Of a DNA stretch of 64,000 bases, positions 9,017-17,322 are shown one piece after another. The DNA comes from Rahnella laticis (GTDB lineage Bacteria; Pseudomonadota; Gammaproteobacteria; Enterobacterales; Enterobacteriaceae): positions 434,001 to 498,000 of the forward strand of contig NZ_JADOBI010000001.1 of assembly GCF_015644585.1 (NCBI RefSeq). The letters run 5' to 3'. The position numbers were made by a program, and so were the translations under genes. The notes under the pieces were generated by a model. That model made no database searches, was not told where the DNA came from, and saw only the letters and a program-made list of their open reading frames with translations. The stretch's first letter is position 1. Every line of letters starts with the position of its first letter.

Positions 9017-9715
9017 TCAGAACGGGATGTTACACCGCGCGCTGACCGGTTCTCCGCTGACCGGGTGAACAAAATTCAGTTCACTGGCGTGCAGCATTAA
9101 GCGCGGTGTCTTTTCAGTGCCGGGTAGCAGAAGGCCGCCATACAGGTCGCAGCCTAAAATAGGGTGGCCCATTTGCTGGCAGTGGATGCGCAACTGATGG
9201 GTTCGCCCGGTTTCCGGGGTCAGCTGCACCCGCGTCAGCGGCAGTAACGTTCCGTCTTCCCGTTTTTGCTCAAAGCGCTCAAGCACCCGATAGTGCGAGC
9301 GTGCGGGCTTTCCGCTGATTTCGCAAATTGACATCAGCGGGAACAGCGCCGGATCTTTAGCAATCGCTGCATCAATCACCCCTTCATTTTTCGCCACATG
9401 TCCGCAGAGCAGCGCGACGTAGACTTTCGTGACCGTACGCTGGCTGAACTGCTGGCAAAGGGCGGCGTTAATTGCCTTATTCCGCGCAATCACCATCAGC
9501 CCGGAAGTCCCGAAATCAAGACGATGCACAAGCGTGCAGCCGGGGAATATCCTGACTAGCCGGTGATGTACGGAATCGAGGTTTTGCGGGTTTTTCCCCG
9601 ACAGACTCAGCAACCCGGCAGGTTTATTGATCAGCGCCAGATGGTCGTCCTGAAAGAGGATTTCTATTTCGTCATGACACGGCGGGGCAACAAAGGTATC
9701 GATAATCGCGGACAT
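9017..9715 (-). CDS. RluA-family RNA pseudouridine synthase
   Basis: Isomerises uridine to pseudouridine in rRNA or tRNA; the exact target cannot be assigned. The 232-residue protein has the catalytic Asp in HRLDFGTSGLMV (about residues 64-75), the RluA-type PETGRTHQLRIH motif and the conserved GHPILGCDLYGG. There is no S4 domain, as in RluA and TruC. It resembles RluA in architecture but the sequence is distinct, so it may be a paralogue and the symbol is left empty. Confidence 0.88.
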   Translation of the reverse strand: MSAIIDTFVAPPCHDEIEILFQDDHLALINKPAGLLSLSGKNPQNLDSVHHRLVRIFPGCTLVHRLDFGTSGLMVIARNKAINAALCQQFSQRTVTKVYVALLCGHVAKNEGVIDAAIAKDPALFPLMSICEISGKPARSHYRVLERFEQKREDGTLLPLTRVQLTPETGRTHQLRIHCQQMGHPILGCDLYGGLLLPGTEKTPRLMLHASELNFVHPVSGEPVSARCNIPF

Positions 9716-9795
9716 CAGGCTAACCGAAGGGAAAGTGGGAGCGGATGATAACCAATTTTCAGCCCGCTGACGACCCGGCTGACCCGGTGAAAAGC

Positions 9796-9830
9796 AAAAC
9801 GCCCGCTCAGTTTTTCTGAGCGGGCGTTTT
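9796..9830. terminator. Bidirectional terminator-like hairpin near shiA
   Basis: GCCCGCTCAG (9801-9810) pairs with CTGAGCGGGC (9816-9825), flanked by an A-rich left side and TTTT on the right. It terminates shiA on the minus strand and can act in both directions. Confidence 0.85.
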
Positions 9831-9847
9831 CAGAGGCGATCTCAAAT

Positions 9848-11167
9848 TCAGTGCGGCTTTGGCGACTTCATCAGTATTGCTGTCAGTGCCGAAAGCAGGC
9901 AGCCGGCCATCAGATAAATAGCCACGGAATGCCATTCACCGCCGGAATATGTCAGCAGCGCGGCAGCAATAAACGGCGTGAAACCGCCGCCCACCACGCT
10001 GGCAACCTGATACCCCACGCCCGCACCGCTGTAGCGATAACCGGCGCCAAACATTTCCGTAAACATCGGCTGTTGCACGCAAACCACCATGTCGTGGGCG
10101 ATATTCGCCAGCAGCAGCGAGAAGATCACCACGCCCACAATTGAGCGCGCATCCAGCGCCATAAAGAACGGGAAAGCGCTCAGCGCGCCGACGATTGCGC
10201 CGGTAATGTAGATACGGCGACGTCCGAAACGATCGGCCATCCAGGCGAACATCGGGATGGTCAGGCAGCTCACACCGCCGATCAGCAGCCCGATATTCAG
10301 AAACAGTTCGCGGGACATCCCCAGATTGTGCGTCGAATAGTTGAGCGCAAACGCGGTGACGATGTACATCGTCAGCAGTTCGCACAGGCGCAGGAGAATG
10401 ATTTTCAAAAACGCGCCGGGGTGGCGGAACAGCGCTTCAAACACCGGCAGACGCTTTTTGGCCTGCTTCGGCTCTTCGGCCTGGGCACGTTCGAACTCCA
10501 CCGATTCTTCCATGCCGTTTCGCACCCACAGCGCGCCCAGCACCAGCACAATGCTGAACAGAAACGGCAAACGCCAGCCCCAGCTCAGGAACTGTTCGTT
10601 GGTGGTCAGGCTGCTGATAAGTGAGACCAGCCCGGTAGACAGCAACAGGCCAACGCCATATCCCATCTGGATCCCGCTGCTGTAAAAAGCTTTCTTGCCG
10701 GAGGGCGCACTTTCAACGGCCAGCAGTGCCGCACCGCCCCATTCGCCGCCCACGGCAAACCCCTGAATGGCGCGCAGCGTGACCAGCAAAGCAGGCGCCC
10801 ACCAGCCAATCGCAGAATACGACGGTAGAATACCGATACATGCGGTGGCGATGCCCATGATCCAGACAGTCATCATCAGCATGCGTTTACGGCCTAAGCG
10901 ATCGCCGAAATGACCGAAAACAATGCCGCCGAGAGGGCGGAATAAAAAGCCCACGCCAAAGGTCGCAAACGCCGCAAGCGTGCCCGTCGTCGGGTCGACC
11001 TGCGGAAAAAATTCGCTGTTAAACACCAGCGCAGCGGTAATGCCGTAGAGTAAAAAATCGAACCAGTCGACCACGGCCCCGGCAAAACTGCCCCAGGCAG
11101 CGCGGCGCGCGCGGTTAAGTGAAGGTATCTCCTTATCGGGGCGGGGAGTAATGAGCGTGGAGTCCAT
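9848..11167 (-). CDS. shiA: Shikimate:H+ symporter ShiA (MFS, MHS family)
   Basis: Inner-membrane transporter importing shikimate, and possibly dehydroshikimate, with protons. The 439 residues contain about 12 hydrophobic segments, with the MHS signature GHFGDRLGRKRML in the first cytoplasmic loop and RAIQGFAVGGEWGGAALL in TM4-5. It is colinear with E. coli ShiA from the N-terminal MDSTLI through the AGVGYQVASVVGGGFTPF stretch. In E. coli shiA also lies beside amn and asn tRNA genes. A weakly AT-rich leader of about 260 bases separates it from the tRNA terminator; no other gene is seen there. Confidence 0.95.
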   Translation of the reverse strand: MDSTLITPRPDKEIPSLNRARRAAWGSFAGAVVDWFDFLLYGITAALVFNSEFFPQVDPTTGTLAAFATFGVGFLFRPLGGIVFGHFGDRLGRKRMLMMTVWIMGIATACIGILPSYSAIGWWAPALLVTLRAIQGFAVGGEWGGAALLAVESAPSGKKAFYSSGIQMGYGVGLLLSTGLVSLISSLTTNEQFLSWGWRLPFLFSIVLVLGALWVRNGMEESVEFERAQAEEPKQAKKRLPVFEALFRHPGAFLKIILLRLCELLTMYIVTAFALNYSTHNLGMSRELFLNIGLLIGGVSCLTIPMFAWMADRFGRRRIYITGAIVGALSAFPFFMALDARSIVGVVIFSLLLANIAHDMVVCVQQPMFTEMFGAGYRYSGAGVGYQVASVVGGGFTPFIAAALLTYSGGEWHSVAIYLMAGCLLSALTAILMKSPKPH

Positions 11168-11430
11168 AGTTGTTCTGACCGTTCCTTAAATTTCTAAAAT
11201 TTTTAGTTATTAAAATAGGCAAAAAGGTAATACGTCGTGCACAGCAAAAATCAGCCGCTGTTGAGACTACAGGGACTGCCGTCAGGTTAAAACGCTTTTG
11301 CAAAAACAGCAGGGTCGAAAGGGGGATTTAACTCAGGGAATGCGGATGCGCAGATAATTATCCGGCGGAGGAGGGCAAAAAACGATGAGGCAGAGCGTGC
11401 GGATCCGCCCAAAAAACGGGGAAAACACAA

Positions 11431-11470
11431 AAGCAAAACGCCCGCTTAAGTTTCCTTAAGCGGGCGTCTC
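11431..11470 (-). terminator. Terminator of tRNA-Asn copy 1
   Basis: ACGCCCGCTTAAG and CTTAAGCGGGCGT form a long stem with a 5-nt loop just downstream of the tRNA on the minus strand, followed by TTTTGCTTTT. It is near-identical to the terminator of copy 2. Confidence 0.9.
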
Positions 11471-11475
11471 TAATA

Positions 11476-11551
11476 TGGCTCCTCTGACTGGACTCGAACC
11501 AGTGACATACGGATTAACAGTCCGCCGTTCTACCGACTGAACTACAGAGGA
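11476..11551 (-). tRNA. asn: tRNA-Asn (anticodon GTT), copy 1
   Basis: The minus-strand 76-nt sequence starts TCCTCTGTAGTTCAGTCGGT and ends with an encoded CCA. The D-loop, anticodon loop CTGTTAATC and T-loop GGTTCGAGTCC are all visible, and the 7-bp acceptor stem TCCTCTG/CAGAGGA pairs. An identical tRNA lies at 52944-53019 on the same strand. Confidence 0.98.
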
Positions 11552-11569
11552 ATCGTTTGAACGGGGCGA

Positions 11570-11598
11570 ATAATAACGACTGGCCGTGGGCATGTCAA
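11570..11598 (-). promoter_or_regulatory. Sigma-70 promoter of tRNA-Asn copy 1
   Basis: On the minus strand: -35 TTGACA (11598-11593), a 17-base spacer, -10 TATTAT (11575-11570), then a GC-rich discriminator CGCCCCG typical of stringently controlled stable RNA promoters. Confidence 0.85.
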
Positions 11599-11661
11599 AG
11601 GGGAAACTGCATAAATGCGTGCGTTTGCTGATACTTTAGGCAAGTTGTTGAGAATAGAGTC

Positions 11662-11696
11662 AAAAAGGCCCGTTTTTGCACGCAAACAGGCCTTTT
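11662..11696 (-). terminator. Terminator of the aminotransferase gene
   Basis: AAGGCCTGTTT and AAACGGGCCTT pair on the minus strand and are followed by TTTT, directly after the aminotransferase stop codon. Confidence 0.8.
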
Positions 11697-11701
11697 AAAG
11701 G

Positions 11702-12910
11702 TTAGCGCAGTTCCGCGCAGGCGCGGGTGATCCGTTCGCAGGCTTCCTGCAGGCGGCTGTCGTCAATAGCGTAAGCGATGCGCAAATAGCCTGGCGCACC
11801 AAAAGCGGAACCCTGAAGCGTGGCGACATGGGCGGATTTCAGGAGATAAGCCGCAAAATCTTCGTCTGTCCGGAGAATATCGCCCGAAGCCGTTGTTTTA
11901 CCCAGCATTCCCTGACAGTTCGCGAAGACATAAAAAGCGCCCGGCGGTGTATCCGCGCTGAGCCCGCTGATGGCATTAGCGCAATTCATGATCATCGTAC
12001 GGCGGCGTTGCAGGATTTCTATCCAGCCGGTGATGAAATCGCTGCCCTGTTCCAGCGCGGCGACCGTGGCAGCCTGAGAAATTGAGCTCGGGTTGGAGGT
12101 GCTTTGGGATTGCAGAATTTGCATCGCCGAGATCAGCCACGCGGGGCCGCCTGCGTACCCAAGACGCCAGCCGGTCATCGAGTAACCTTTGGAGACGCCG
12201 TTAACGGTCAGAACGCGCTCTTTCAGGCGCGGTTCAACGTTTGCCAGGGTGGCAAAAATGCCCGGTACAAAACAAATTTGCTCATAGATATCGTCGGCCA
12301 TCACCAGTACGTGCGGGTGATCGAGCAAAACGGCGGCCAGTGCGTGTAATTCTCCGGCGCAATACACCGCACCGGTCGGGTTGTTCGGGGAATTGAGGAT
12401 CACCCAACGGGTTTTCGGCGTGATGGCGGCCGCCAGATCTTCCGGCTGCAATTTCCAGCCATGCTTCTCGTGGCAGGGCACAATGACCGGTTCGCCTTCT
12501 GCCAGCGCGACCATATCCGGGTAAGACACCCAGTACGGCGCAGGAATGATGACTTCATCGCCCGAAGAAACTGTGGCTAAAAGAGCATTGAAGATCAACT
12601 GCTTGGCACCACTGCCCGCAATCACTTCATCCGCGCGGTAGCCTATCTGATTTTCGCGATTAAACTTAGTAATGATGGCCTGTTTGAGCGCGGCAGTACC
12701 GGCGACTGCCGTGTATTTTGTGTCACCTTGTACAATCGCGTCGATGCCTGCCTGCCTGATATGTGCAGGCGTATCGAAATCGAGTTCGCCTTCGCCGAGG
12801 TTTATGACATCCATGCCCGCCGCACTCAGCGAGCGGACCTGGTCGGAAATCGCCGCCGTCGGCGAAGGGCGCACACGACGTAAACGTGGTGCTAGAAAGT
12901 CAGCAGACAT
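11702..12910 (-). CDS. PLP-dependent aminotransferase, class I/II (aspartate-aminotransferase-like, I-gamma type)
   Basis: Transfers an amino group between an amino acid and a 2-oxo acid using pyridoxal phosphate. The 402 residues follow fold type I: substrate-side GEGELDFDTP near 39, NSPNNPTGAVY near 173, the cofactor Asp in VMADDIYEQI near 205, the PLP Schiff-base Lys in NGVSKGYSMTGWRLGY near 238, and a terminal Arg region (GYLRIAYA). It is closest in style to bacterial AspC/AspB of the I-gamma class; substrate unknown. The gene is transcribed away from the glutamine amidotransferase gene, suggesting a shared control region. Confidence 0.85.
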   Translation of the reverse strand: MSADFLAPRLRRVRPSPTAAISDQVRSLSAAGMDVINLGEGELDFDTPAHIRQAGIDAIVQGDTKYTAVAGTAALKQAIITKFNRENQIGYRADEVIAGSGAKQLIFNALLATVSSGDEVIIPAPYWVSYPDMVALAEGEPVIVPCHEKHGWKLQPEDLAAAITPKTRWVILNSPNNPTGAVYCAGELHALAAVLLDHPHVLVMADDIYEQICFVPGIFATLANVEPRLKERVLTVNGVSKGYSMTGWRLGYAGGPAWLISAMQILQSQSTSNPSSISQAATVAALEQGSDFITGWIEILQRRRTMIMNCANAISGLSADTPPGAFYVFANCQGMLGKTTASGDILRTDEDFAAYLLKSAHVATLQGSAFGAPGYLRIAYAIDDSRLQEACERITRACAELR

Positions 12911-13114
12911 TGTTTCCCCTGTTTGAACAATAACAAAATTGTATTATGTGAATCATTAAAACCAATTTAAACTTATCATTCTTCTTTTTGCTTTGCTCAT
13001 AATTTATTCGTATAGAGCAGCTTTTTTGCCGGCGGAAATGGTACGGCAATCCCTGAACTGACTCTGGGGTCAGCGGATTGCCTGAACTTTCCTTTTATTT
13101 TTCAAGGTTCTCTT

Positions 13115-14317
13115 ATGGCTTTTATTTTTGTTGCGCATGACACGCCGGAGCCTTCCTTGTACGGGGCGATGGCGGCAATACTGGCTGCACAAAAACATTT
13201 ACCGCTGGCGCATCTGCCGGTGAGCTGGGACGTCGCGTTGTATCCCGATGCCTGCCAGCACGTCATCGGGGAAGGGCAACTGATGACCAGCGGGTTGTTA
13301 TGGACCGAGAGGCTCAATCCGCAGAGCGCCGGTAAAGTGATGGAGCTGGGCGAATTACTTGAAACCTATGGCACGCAGGATGTCATTATCCCGCTCGGGC
13401 CGATGCAGCTCATTCAGTTCACGCAGATTGCCCGGCAGGTGCGTGAAAGCGCGTTCGATTATGAGCTGATCAACGTGGAGCGTTCGAATCAGGGCTATGC
13501 CTTCAGCCGCCACGGTATGGAAGATGAATCGCTCGGTTGCTGGTGGCGTGATAACTACGGGCGGTGGATAAACAAAAATACACCGCCGCAAACCCTCACG
13601 ACATTACGCATTGCGCTGGTCGGCGCACAGTCTGACCAGTGCAGCGTTTATCCGGCCACGCTGGCGGCGCTGGGTGATGCGGCAGATGCGCTCGCGCTTT
13701 CGCTGGATGTCGTTTACGCCGCGCCCATGGCGCTGGAAGATCATCTCCATGAAGTGATGGAAAACGTGGACGGCATTTTGTTGCCGGGCGGGGCGGCGAT
13801 GTGTAACGTCAGCGGGCAAATCAGCGCCGCGCATTACGCGCTGAACCGCAATATTCCGATCCTCGGGTTATGTCTCGGAATGCAAACCATGACCACGGCA
13901 ATCGTGCAGAAAATGATCGGCTCTTTGCAGGCTAATCTTGCCGAAGCCGACCCGGACGCGGAGATTAAAACCTTTGTTCCGCTGAGCAATACACCGGCGT
14001 TTCCGGTTCACCGGCTGGGCAACCATACGATGCTGACGCAGCCCGACAGCAAATTGCGCGAGATCCTGGGCGAGACGTTTACCGTGCGCTATAACCACCG
14101 CTTCCATCTTGAGCCGGCGCTGAAAACCGGGCTGGAGGCGTACGGGCTGCGCATCAGCGGGACCGATCTTACCGGGCAGATTGCAGACGGCATTGAGTTC
14201 CCGCGACACCCTTTTTACCTGGGCGTTCAGGGGCATCCTGAGCTGTCGTCACTGCGCATAAAACCGCATCCGTTGCTGACGGCGTTTTTGAAAGCGGCAG
14301 CGTTAAAGCGCAGTTAA
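13115..14317 (+). CDS. CTP-synthase-like class I glutamine amidotransferase with an extra N-terminal domain
   Basis: The C-terminal half (about residues 165-390) is a triad glutamine amidotransferase resembling the C-terminal domain of CTP synthase. It has the oxyanion strand DGILLPGGAAMC, the nucleophile Cys in LGLCLGMQT near 254 and the His-Pro-Glu triad in GVQGHPELSS near 373, so it probably releases ammonia from glutamine. The first 160 residues match no synthetase I recognise; no ATP-grasp or P-loop is visible, so the ammonia acceptor is unknown. The gene is preceded by a 200-base divergent promoter region. Its 3' end overlaps the convergent vapC by 15 bases. Confidence 0.75.
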   Translation: MAFIFVAHDTPEPSLYGAMAAILAAQKHLPLAHLPVSWDVALYPDACQHVIGEGQLMTSGLLWTERLNPQSAGKVMELGELLETYGTQDVIIPLGPMQLIQFTQIARQVRESAFDYELINVERSNQGYAFSRHGMEDESLGCWWRDNYGRWINKNTPPQTLTTLRIALVGAQSDQCSVYPATLAALGDAADALALSLDVVYAAPMALEDHLHEVMENVDGILLPGGAAMCNVSGQISAAHYALNRNIPILGLCLGMQTMTTAIVQKMIGSLQANLAEADPDAEIKTFVPLSNTPAFPVHRLGNHTMLTQPDSKLREILGETFTVRYNHRFHLEPALKTGLEAYGLRISGTDLTGQIADGIEFPRHPFYLGVQGHPELSSLRIKPHPLLTAFLKAAALKRS

Positions 14318-14722
14318 CACCGGACCGGCCCAGTTCTCCATGAGCAGGCCGTCGATGCGTGAGAATTCTCTCAGGTTGTTGGTCACCATGACCATGCCTG
14401 CGCTGCGGGCCTGTGCGGCAATATGCATGTCGTTTACGCCGACCGGGCTGCCGCTTTTTTCAAGCATGGCGCGGATATGCCCGTAATGCGCGGCGGCTTT
14501 CTGGTCGTAATCGATAATCTGCAAATGAGAGACGAAGTCCTCAATCACCTTTCTATTTTTTTGCGGGCTGGCGCTTTTCTCTACGCCGTGCAGTAACTCC
14601 GCATAGGTCACCATGGAGATCGCCATGTGATCGGCGTGCTGATTGAATTTTGCCAGCACGCTCATCGGACGCCGCTTCAGGATATAAATGACAATATTGG
14701 TATCCAGCAGGTAAGTCAGCAT
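14303..14722 (-). CDS. vapC: VapC-family PIN-domain ribonuclease toxin
   Basis: Probable site-specific RNase toxin; VapC of the related Salmonella/Shigella type cleaves initiator tRNA. The 139 residues carry the PIN acidic residues: Asp7 in YLLDTNIVIY, a Glu in TYAELLHGVEKS near 43, an Asp in GVNDMHIAAQA near 99 and a terminal cluster in VTNNLREFSRIDGL. The start codon overlaps the vapB stop by one base, as usual for translationally coupled pairs. The 3' end overlaps the convergent amidotransferase gene by 15 bases. Confidence 0.9.
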   Translation of the reverse strand: MLTYLLDTNIVIYILKRRPMSVLAKFNQHADHMAISMVTYAELLHGVEKSASPQKNRKVIEDFVSHLQIIDYDQKAAAHYGHIRAMLEKSGSPVGVNDMHIAAQARSAGMVMVTNNLREFSRIDGLLMENWAGPVLTAL

Positions 14723-14955
14723 TAAAACGTATCCCGATCCGTCTGGTGTTGAGAGCCGCGTTCTTCCATGAAATCAGCGGAAACGCTGAGGTCGCTGTGG
14801 AAGAAATTATCCCATGTGCTTTCAGCCGGTGTGAGTACCAGCGAGTTCCCTACCTTTCTTATCGTCACAGTCTTTACCTCATCAGGAAAACGGCACTCTG
14901 CCGGAATACGAACGCTTTGCGTCCGGTTATTTAAAAATACTGACCCTTTTGACAT
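14722..14955 (-). CDS. vapB: VapB-family antitoxin (AbrB/MazE fold)
   Basis: A 77-residue antitoxin that should bind VapC through its C-terminus and autoregulate the operon through its N-terminal swapped-hairpin domain (FLNNRTQSVRIPAECRFPD, then VGNSLVLTPAE). The C-terminal SADFMEERG is the toxin-neutralising segment conserved in enteric VapB. First gene of the pair, with GGAG a few bases before ATG. Confidence 0.9.
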   Translation of the reverse strand: MSKGSVFLNNRTQSVRIPAECRFPDEVKTVTIRKVGNSLVLTPAESTWDNFFHSDLSVSADFMEERGSQHQTDRDTF

Positions 14956-15132
14956 GGTGCTTTCTCCAGTTACATGACCTTAGCCCGGCAAATAGCCCGA
15001 CAAATTCTGGCTAAAGTTTACGCGCCTGAAAAATATAGTGCAAAGGTATATACGCGGAATGTGAAAGACAACGAAAGAAATCAGCGGATGTTGGATTTTG
15101 CGGGATGGCTCGGGGAAAAAGCTGCAACAAAA

Positions 15133-15157
15133 GAAAATCCCCGCAATATTTACGGGG
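15133..15157 (-). terminator. Terminator of the seven-gene catabolic operon
   Basis: On the minus strand CCCCG-N9-CGGGG is followed by ATTTTCTTTT, 18 bases beyond the stop of the last operon gene. Confidence 0.75.
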
Positions 15158-15174
15158 ATCCCTGGAAAACGGGG

Positions 15175-16095
15175 TTACTTCAGTGTGACGCCGGAACGCG
15201 GGTCTGCCGCCAGACGCTGCAATTCCTGCTCAACCAGACTGATGATCCCGGGTTCCAGATCAATCAGCGGCGCGCGAACATGGTGGCCGTCGAAGCCGCG
15301 CAGGTTCATGGCCGCTTTCACCAGCTGCGGCTGGCCGTAACGGCGGGCGAGGGCGCGGTACGGATACCACAGGCGGTGAAGTTCGCGGGCGGTGTTTGCA
15401 TCGCCGCTTTCCAGCGCGCGGTACGTCGCCAGAATAATTTCCGGCAACGCGCCGCTGTTGGTGGTGCTGATGCCGTCGAAACCGCACATCATCGGGCCTA
15501 AGAACGCCAGGTCTGAGGCGCAGAACAGACGCAGACGTCCGCCCAGCCGGTTGGCAATCTGGTCGATCGCCGTCGGGTTCAGATCGCCCTGTTTGATGCC
15601 GACAACGCCCCCGATATCTGCCAGTTGTTCCAGAACGACCGGCGGCAACGTGATGCCAATGCCCGGCGCGTTGTACACCAGAATCCCGGTGCGTGACAGC
15701 GGTGCCATCTGTTTGAAGAAGCTGATGATTTGCGCGTCGGTGACTTCAGAAACAAACGGTGGTGTCACCATCGGCAGGCCGCCAAGGTCGCCCGCCAGTT
15801 GTGTCAAATCGCGCACCACGCGGGCGTCGGAACCGGCGCTGCACAGCATGACCGGCACGCGATCGCCGACTACTTCCATCACGTGGCGGAACAACGTGGC
15901 GCGTTCGTCAGCGGTCATCGCCGGGAATTCGCCATAAGTGCCGCCGATCAAAATACCGTCATAACCCAGCCCGATAACGCGTTCGATGTTGCGCGATAAC
16001 CCGGCGAAATCGAACTCACCGCTGGCGGTAAACGGCGTCACGGTGATGTTAAAAATACCTTTCAGGCGGGCCTGACTTTCACTGATGTCTTTCAT
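15175..16095 (-). CDS. DapA/NanA-superfamily lyase (dihydrodipicolinate-synthase-like)
   Basis: A class I aldolase or lyase that forms a Schiff base with a 2-oxo acid substrate, commonly pyruvate. The 306-residue TIM barrel shows the carboxylate-binding GGTYGEF near 51-57 (GGTTGE in DapA), the catalytic Tyr in ILVYNAPG near 140 and the Schiff-base Lys in VVGIKQGD near 169. True DapA is encoded elsewhere in enterobacteria, so this is a catabolic paralogue. It is the last gene of the operon, 36 bases after the M24 gene, and plausibly acts on the final 2-oxo acid of the pathway. Substrate not known. Confidence 0.85.
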   Translation of the reverse strand: MKDISESQARLKGIFNITVTPFTASGEFDFAGLSRNIERVIGLGYDGILIGGTYGEFPAMTADERATLFRHVMEVVGDRVPVMLCSAGSDARVVRDLTQLAGDLGGLPMVTPPFVSEVTDAQIISFFKQMAPLSRTGILVYNAPGIGITLPPVVLEQLADIGGVVGIKQGDLNPTAIDQIANRLGGRLRLFCASDLAFLGPMMCGFDGISTTNSGALPEIILATYRALESGDANTARELHRLWYPYRALARRYGQPQLVKAAMNLRGFDGHHVRAPLIDLEPGIISLVEQELQRLAADPRSGVTLK

Positions 16096-16131
16096 TTATT
16101 CAGTTCCTGTAAAACGAAGCGGTTGGCAAAA

Positions 16132-17322
16132 TCAGAGTAAATACAACGGGCGGTCAACTGTGCCCAGCGCGCGATAACCGGTTTCGGTCACGACAATTGT
16201 TTCGCTGACGCCCACGGTAAATTCGCCGTAAATACGCAGTGCGGGTGGAATGTGGAAAGTCATGCCCGGCTGTAATTCGGTGGTGATGCCGCTGTAAAGG
16301 CTGAGGATGGCGCCTTCGCCCCAGTCAGGTGCGAACGAAATGCCGATGGAATAACCGGTGCGTTTTTTGAAATTATCGGTGTAACCGGCGCGGTCAATCA
16401 CGGCCTGACAGGCCAGATGCGGCGCTTCGCAGGTGGCACCCGGACGGATGGCGTCGAGAGCGGCTTGCAGCGCTTCCTGACACACTTTTTCCATTTCCAG
16501 TGCAACCGCAGGCGGTTTGCCGAGCCACGCGGAACGCATCAGAGCCGCGTGATAGCGGTCATGCGTGGCGGCCATTTCGAGGAAAATCGGGTCGTTGTCG
16601 AGGATCTTACGGCGACGCCAGGTGCCGTGTGGCACGCCGGTGCGCGGGCCGGTGGACACCAGTGGTTCCATGCCCATGTATTCGGAACCTGCGGCAATGG
16701 CCGCGCCCATCATGGCAGAAACCAGATCGTTTTCAGTGGCTCCGGCGGCAATGGCGGCGCGTCCGGCGAGCATTCCGGCGTCAACGTAACGGGCGGCATG
16801 CGCCATTTTTTCCAGTTCGGCGGCGGATTTCACTGCCCGCAACTGTTCGATAACGCCCGCGGCGTCGTGGATTGTGCCGATCTCAGCCTGCAAGGCTTCA
16901 TAAACCGCAACCGGCAGGAACCAGCCGCGTTTGTCGATGCCAATCCGGCTCTTCATCCAGCCACGCGCTTTCAGCATGTCGAGCAGGAAATTCACCGGAT
17001 TATCGCCGTCGGTGTAAATCGCCGCGTCGCGGATAAAGGTGTTGGAGATGAAGTTGAAATATTCCAGCTGGCGGATAACAAATACCGGATCGCCTTCCAC
17101 CGGTAAAACCAGCGTCTGGAAGGTGTAATAGCCCGGCGTCTGCTGGCCGGTCAGATAAAAGATGTTTTCCGGGCCGGTGATGACCATGACGTCCAGACCG
17201 GCCTTCACCAGTAACTGACGCGCCCGCGCAATGCGCTGCTGATACTCTTCTTCGCGAAACGCGGATTCCGCGCCGGGAACGACGCTGCCGAGGTCTGGCA
17301 GGGAAACTGACTGTGCTTTCAT
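16132..17322 (-). CDS. M24-family creatinase / ectoine-hydrolase-like amidohydrolase
   Basis: A pita-bread-fold protein of 396 residues: an N-terminal creatinase domain (to about 160), then the M24 catalytic domain. Metal-dependent M24 peptidases need a DxG...D...H...E...E set. Here the first ligand region reads FLEMAATHDRYHAALMRS, with Glu249 in place of the first Asp and no second Asp. His232 in VPHGTW is retained and corresponds in position to the catalytic His232 of creatinase. The GISFAPDWGEGAI stretch resembles ectoine hydrolase (DoeA). It is therefore more likely a metal-independent C-N hydrolase than a prolyl peptidase. Its start overlaps the enolase-family stop by 4 bases. Confidence 0.8.
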   Translation of the reverse strand: MKAQSVSLPDLGSVVPGAESAFREEEYQQRIARARQLLVKAGLDVMVITGPENIFYLTGQQTPGYYTFQTLVLPVEGDPVFVIRQLEYFNFISNTFIRDAAIYTDGDNPVNFLLDMLKARGWMKSRIGIDKRGWFLPVAVYEALQAEIGTIHDAAGVIEQLRAVKSAAELEKMAHAARYVDAGMLAGRAAIAAGATENDLVSAMMGAAIAAGSEYMGMEPLVSTGPRTGVPHGTWRRRKILDNDPIFLEMAATHDRYHAALMRSAWLGKPPAVALEMEKVCQEALQAALDAIRPGATCEAPHLACQAVIDRAGYTDNFKKRTGYSIGISFAPDWGEGAILSLYSGITTELQPGMTFHIPPALRIYGEFTVGVSETIVVTETGYRALGTVDRPLYLL

